From: Trueperaceae bacterium
GTDB taxonomy: Bacteria > Deinococcota > Deinococci > Deinococcales > Trueperaceae
Reading direction: 5' to 3'
Length of the DNA: 8,091 nucleotides
Assembly: GCA_007130355.1 (NCBI GenBank)
Contig: SLSQ01000163.1
Location: 1 to 8,091, forward strand
Part shown: positions 5,691 to 8,091 of the stretch, piece after piece
Numbering within the stretch: position 1 is the stretch's first letter
How the letters are laid out: each line of letters begins with the position of its first letter
The notes under the pieces: model-generated
Databases searched by the model: none
What the model was told of the DNA's origin: nothing
The model's input: only the letters and a program-made list of their open reading frames with translations
Translations under genes and position numbers: made by a program

Positions 5691-6769
5691 TCGTGCGCGA
5701 CGCGGTCGTCCGCGCGCCGGCCTACCGCTTCCGTGCCCACCCTCACCGGGTCAAGCTCGATCAGAACGAGGCCCCAGGCGACCTGCCCGAGGCGCTGAAG
5801 CGGCGCGCCCTCGAGCGGATGATGGAGGTTCCCTGGAACCGCTACCCGGAGCTGCGGGCCGAGTCGGTCGCGGCCGCCCTGGCCGAGCGGGACGACTGGG
5901 CGCCGGACGGCGTGGTGGTCGCGCCCGGGTCCAACGTGCTCATCCAGGCCGCCGTGATCGCGTCGGGGATCGGACGCCGCGTGGTCACCGTCGCGCCCAC
6001 CTTCGCGGTCTACGCGGCTCAGGCCCGGCTGCTCGGCGTTCCGACCCACGAGGTGCCGCTGCGGGAGGACGACTTCGGACTCGACGTCGCCGCTCTGACC
6101 GAGGCGCTGCGCCACGGACCCGGGGTGCTCTTCCTGGCCGATCCGGCCGCACCGACCGGGAACCGGCTCGACGACGCCGACCTGGCGGCGGTGCTCGACG
6201 CCGCCGAGCGCGGCGGGTTCCTGGTCGTCTTCGACGAGGCGTACTGGCCGTACGACGGTCGCCACCGGCTCGACCTGGTCCGCGGACGACCGGACCGGAT
6301 CGCGCTGCGGACCTGCAGCAAGGTCGACGGCCTCGGCGGCGTCCGGCTCGGCTACGCCCTGGCGGAACCGGACACGGCCGAACACCTCGGCAAGGTGCTG
6401 CTCCCGTTCGACGTCGGCGTCCTGCAGGCGGCGGTCGTACGGACGGTGCTCGACGACCCGGAGGCCGACGCGGTGCGCACGCGTCGAATCGCGACCGCCC
6501 GCAGCGAGCGGGAGCGGGTCGCCGCGGCGTTGCGCGCGACGGCCGGCGTCGATCCGCACCCGTCGGTCACGAACTTCGTGCTGTTCCGCGTGGACGACCC
6601 GGAGGGGGTGCATCGGCGCCTGCTCGAGCGCGGCGTGCTGATCCGGCGCCAGGACCACCTGCTGCCCGGCCGTCTGCGGGTCACGATCGGGACGCCCGAG
6701 GAGAACGACGCGTTCCTCGAGGCGTTGCCGGCGGCGCTGCGCGCCGAAGAGGAAGGGGTCCCACGATGA
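5687..6769 (+). CDS. hisC: Histidinol-phosphate aminotransferase (divergent)
   Basis: This 360-residue PLP-dependent class I/II aminotransferase should interconvert imidazole-acetol phosphate and histidinol phosphate, using glutamate, in the cytoplasm. Visible family landmarks are KLDQNEAP (23-30), NRYPELR (51-57, Y53), APGSNVLIQAA (79-89), VVFDEAYWPYDG (180-191, with D184 and Y187), RTCSKVDGLGGVRLGY (208-223, PLP lysine K212 and R220) and RVTIGTPEEN near the end. An oddity is ADPAAPTGN (151-159): the conserved Asn before PTG, which normally contacts the PLP phenol oxygen, is Ala155. The Glu common after DEAY is also absent. The length is normal. Start codons are GTG at 5687 or 5693; the first is chosen because it overlaps the mini-ORF stop. 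The gene ends in an ATGA overlap with hisB. Linkage with hisB and hisH supports hisC over another aminotransferase. Confidence 0.87.
   Translation: MIVRDAVVRAPAYRFRAHPHRVKLDQNEAPGDLPEALKRRALERMMEVPWNRYPELRAESVAAALAERDDWAPDGVVVAPGSNVLIQAAVIASGIGRRVVTVAPTFAVYAAQARLLGVPTHEVPLREDDFGLDVAALTEALRHGPGVLFLADPAAPTGNRLDDADLAAVLDAAERGGFLVVFDEAYWPYDGRHRLDLVRGRPDRIALRTCSKVDGLGGVRLGYALAEPDTAEHLGKVLLPFDVGVLQAAVVRTVLDDPEADAVRTRRIATARSERERVAAALRATAGVDPHPSVTNFVLFRVDDPEGVHRRLLERGVLIRRQDHLLPGRLRVTIGTPEENDAFLEALPAALRAEEEGVPR
6753..6758 (+). promoter_or_regulatory. Shine-Dalgarno for hisB
   Basis: AAGGGG, part of a longer purine run beginning near 6746, lies 7 bases before the ATG at 6766 within the last codons of hisC. 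It supports the hisB start. Confidence 0.6.
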
Positions 6770-7347
6770 ACCGACGGGCCGAGATCCACCGCGTGACGCA
6801 CGAGACCGACGTCCGCCTCCGCCTGGACCTGGACGGCGGGACCTCGCGCATCTCCGCCGACCACGGCTTCCTGGCGCACCTGCTCGAGCAGGTCGCCCGC
6901 CACGGGCGTTTCGGGCTCGAGGTCGACGGGAGCGGCGACGTCCGCACGGTCGACCCGCACCACCTCGCCGAGGACGTCGGCATCGTGCTCGGGCAGGCGC
7001 TGCGCGAAGCGCTCGGCGACTCCGCGGGCATCGAGCGCTACGGCTCGGCCTGGGTGCCGATGGACGAGAGTCTCGCGCACGTCGTGCTCGACCTGAGCGG
7101 GCGGCCGTTCCTCGCCTTCGCGCCGGAGGGGTACGAGGGCGACGCGCACGGCTTCCACGCCCACCACCTGCGCGAACTCCTGCGCGGGTTCGCGAACCAC
7201 GCCGGCGCCACCGTGCACGTGCGCGTCCTCGCCGGGTCCGAGACCCACCACGTCTGCGAAGCGGTCGCCAAGGCGTTCGCACGGGCGCTGCGCGACGCGG
7301 TCGCTCGGACCGATTCCGGCGTGCCGAGCACCAAGGGGGTCCTCTAG
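6766..7347 (+). CDS. hisB: Imidazoleglycerol-phosphate dehydratase
   Basis: This 193-residue manganese enzyme dehydrates imidazoleglycerol phosphate to imidazole-acetol phosphate, the step before HisC. It is the monofunctional form, without the phosphatase domain found in E. coli. Likely metal ligands by motif alignment are H38 (GFLAHLL), H65, H66 and E69 (HHLAED), E137 (HLREL), and H161, H162 and E165 (THHVCE). Substrate residues E13, R91 and R113 (SGRP), and the closing VPSTKGVL with K190, are intact. The conserved Asp of the family GFLDHML motif is Ala37 here, and the Asn usually just before xHH is Glu159. A Thermus HisB as I recall it also lacks that Asn, so the second change is probably lineage-typical. 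The ATG overlaps the hisC stop, and hisH follows after one base. Confidence 0.94.
   Translation: MNRRAEIHRVTHETDVRLRLDLDGGTSRISADHGFLAHLLEQVARHGRFGLEVDGSGDVRTVDPHHLAEDVGIVLGQALREALGDSAGIERYGSAWVPMDESLAHVVLDLSGRPFLAFAPEGYEGDAHGFHAHHLRELLRGFANHAGATVHVRVLAGSETHHVCEAVAKAFARALRDAVARTDSGVPSTKGVL
7333..7339 (+). promoter_or_regulatory. Shine-Dalgarno for hisH
   Basis: AAGGGGG lies 9 bases before the GTG at 7349 and within the last codons of hisB. The spacing is slightly long but usable, and no better start for hisH is visible. Confidence 0.5.
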
Positions 7348-7348
7348 G

Positions 7349-7993
7349 GTGCGGACGGTCCTGATCGACTACGGGGCCGGCAACCTGCACAGCGTCGCGA
7401 AGGCGCTGGAGGCGGCCGGCGTCCCCGCCGAGACGGTCGTGCGGCCGGACGAGGCCGAGGGTGCCGACGCGGTCGTGCTGCCCGGCCAGGGCCACTTCGG
7501 GCAGGCGATGCGCTCGTTCCGCACCAGCGGCTTCGAACCGCTCCTGCGGCGCCACCTCGAGGCGGGGCGGCCGTTCCTCGGGATCTGCGTCGGCCTGCAG
7601 CTGCTCATGGAGGGTTCGGAGGAGGCGCCCGACGATCCGGGTCTCGGGCTCCTGCCCGGTCGGGTCGTGCGCTTCCCCGCCGACGGACCGAGCGTGCCGC
7701 AGATGGGTTGGAACCGCGTCCATCGCGTCGGCCGGCCCGACCTGCTGCGCGATCTCCCCGACGGGTTCCACGCCTACTTCGCGAACTCGTACGTGGTCCG
7801 CTTCGACGAGCCGGACCTGATCGGGGGCCGCACGAGCTACGGCGACGTGACCTTCCTCTCCGCGCTTCAGCGCGGCGCGGTGCACGCCGTGCAGTTCCAC
7901 CCCGAGAAGAGCCAGCGGGCCGGGTTGCGGATCCTGGCGGCGTTCGGACGCTCGGCCCGGGCGGCCGTCGCGCGGCCGGGAGCGGCGGCGTGA
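7349..7993 (+). CDS. hisH: Imidazole glycerol phosphate synthase, glutaminase subunit HisH
   Basis: This 214-residue class I glutamine amidotransferase releases ammonia from glutamine and passes it to HisF, which makes imidazoleglycerol phosphate and AICAR. It acts as a HisH-HisF heterodimer; hisF is not in the window. Seen in order are IDYGAGNLHSVAKAL (6-20), VVLPGQGHFGQAM (42-54), the nucleophile motif FLGICVGLQLL (C80), VPQMGWNRV (116-124), YFANSYVV (143-150) and QFHPEKS, with H184 and E186 completing the catalytic triad. PGQGHF replaces the common PGVGAF and matches my memory of Thermus HisH. About 14 Ala/Arg-rich residues extend past the usual end. The GTG start follows the hisB stop by one base, and the stop overlaps the next GTG by 4 bases. 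Confidence 0.96.
   Translation: MRTVLIDYGAGNLHSVAKALEAAGVPAETVVRPDEAEGADAVVLPGQGHFGQAMRSFRTSGFEPLLRRHLEAGRPFLGICVGLQLLMEGSEEAPDDPGLGLLPGRVVRFPADGPSVPQMGWNRVHRVGRPDLLRDLPDGFHAYFANSYVVRFDEPDLIGGRTSYGDVTFLSALQRGAVHAVQFHPEKSQRAGLRILAAFGRSARAAVARPGAAA
7979..7982 (+). promoter_or_regulatory. Shine-Dalgarno for the gene after hisH
   Basis: GGAG lies 7 bases before the GTG at 7990 and within the end of hisH. It supports this GTG as a true start. Confidence 0.45.
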
Positions 7994-8091
7994 ACGGCGT
8001 CGGGCGTGGACGGGGCGCCGCCGCCGGCCGCTGGGTGCGGCACGTCGTCTGCGCCGTGGTCGCGTGCTGCGCCGCGAGCGTCGCCGCGGCC
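7990..8091 (+). CDS. Start of a probable exported protein (3' truncated)
   Basis: A frame opens with GTG in a GTGA overlap with the hisH stop and stays open to the end of the window, giving 34 residues. The N-terminus is basic (R6, R8, R14, R17), and a hydrophobic stretch rich in Val, Ala and Cys follows from about residue 19, ending in ASVAAA. This is the pattern of a Sec signal peptide. VVAC at 23-26 also fits a lipobox, but the hydrophobic run before it would be very short. The mature protein is not in the window, so no function can be assigned. A GGAG and the tight overlap favour a real gene cotranscribed with hisH. Confidence 0.55.
   Translation, partial: MNGVGRGRGAAAGRWVRHVVCAVVACCAASVAAA

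Noticed and set aside
5525..7900. 791-codon open frame on the minus strand
   Set aside because: It runs opposite hisC, hisB and hisH, which carry full family motifs. Its translation is low-complexity and Arg/Gly-rich with no recognisable domain. Long antisense frames are expected in DNA this GC-rich.

Overview
The window is very GC-rich and almost fully coding, with every gene on the plus strand. It reads as an ordinary bacterial core chromosome, with no sign of phage, transposon, CRISPR, tRNA or rRNA. The most likely source is a member of Deinococcota, possibly Truepera-like. The best evidence is HisH, whose PGQGHFGQ and GICVGLQ blocks and following EEAP segment closely resemble the Thermus HisH I remember, where most bacteria have PGVGAF. 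HisB also has a Thermus-like HLRE..LRG..NH segment. This placement rests on memory, not on a search.

Region 1 (1-3405) is a tightly packed run: the end of phoH, a 7TM-HD cyclic-di-AMP phosphodiesterase (pgpH/yqfF type), ybeY, dgkA and cdd. Three junctions are 4-base GTGA/ATGA overlaps, and pgpH/ybeY overlap by 44 bases. This phoH-yqfF-ybeY-dgkA-cdd order is widely conserved in Firmicutes and relatives, where era usually follows; here era is absent. The genes cover RNA and ribosome maturation (PhoH, YbeY), nucleotide second-messenger turnover (PgpH), lipid carrier phosphorylation (DgkA) and pyrimidine salvage (Cdd).

Region 2 (3406-3495) is the only real intergenic gap, 90 bases. It has a -10-like TACGCT placed so that transcription could begin at or next to the next ATG. 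That ATG has no Shine-Dalgarno sequence, so a leaderless mRNA is plausible.

Region 3 (3496-5664) is one long gene for an exported TPR protein of unknown specific function, with a signal peptide and a TolB/FlgO-like N-terminal domain.

Region 4 (5661-7993) is a histidine biosynthesis cluster, hisC-hisB-hisH, coupled by overlaps. Between the TPR gene and hisC lies a possible 9-codon reading frame that links the two by GTGA overlaps at both ends. HisC and HisB each carry a substitution at a normally conserved position. The window ends inside a new gene whose first 34 codons look like an export signal.

I found no clearly novel multi-gene system. The less ordinary items are the TPR protein, its possible leaderless start, the mini-ORF, and the HisC and HisB substitutions.
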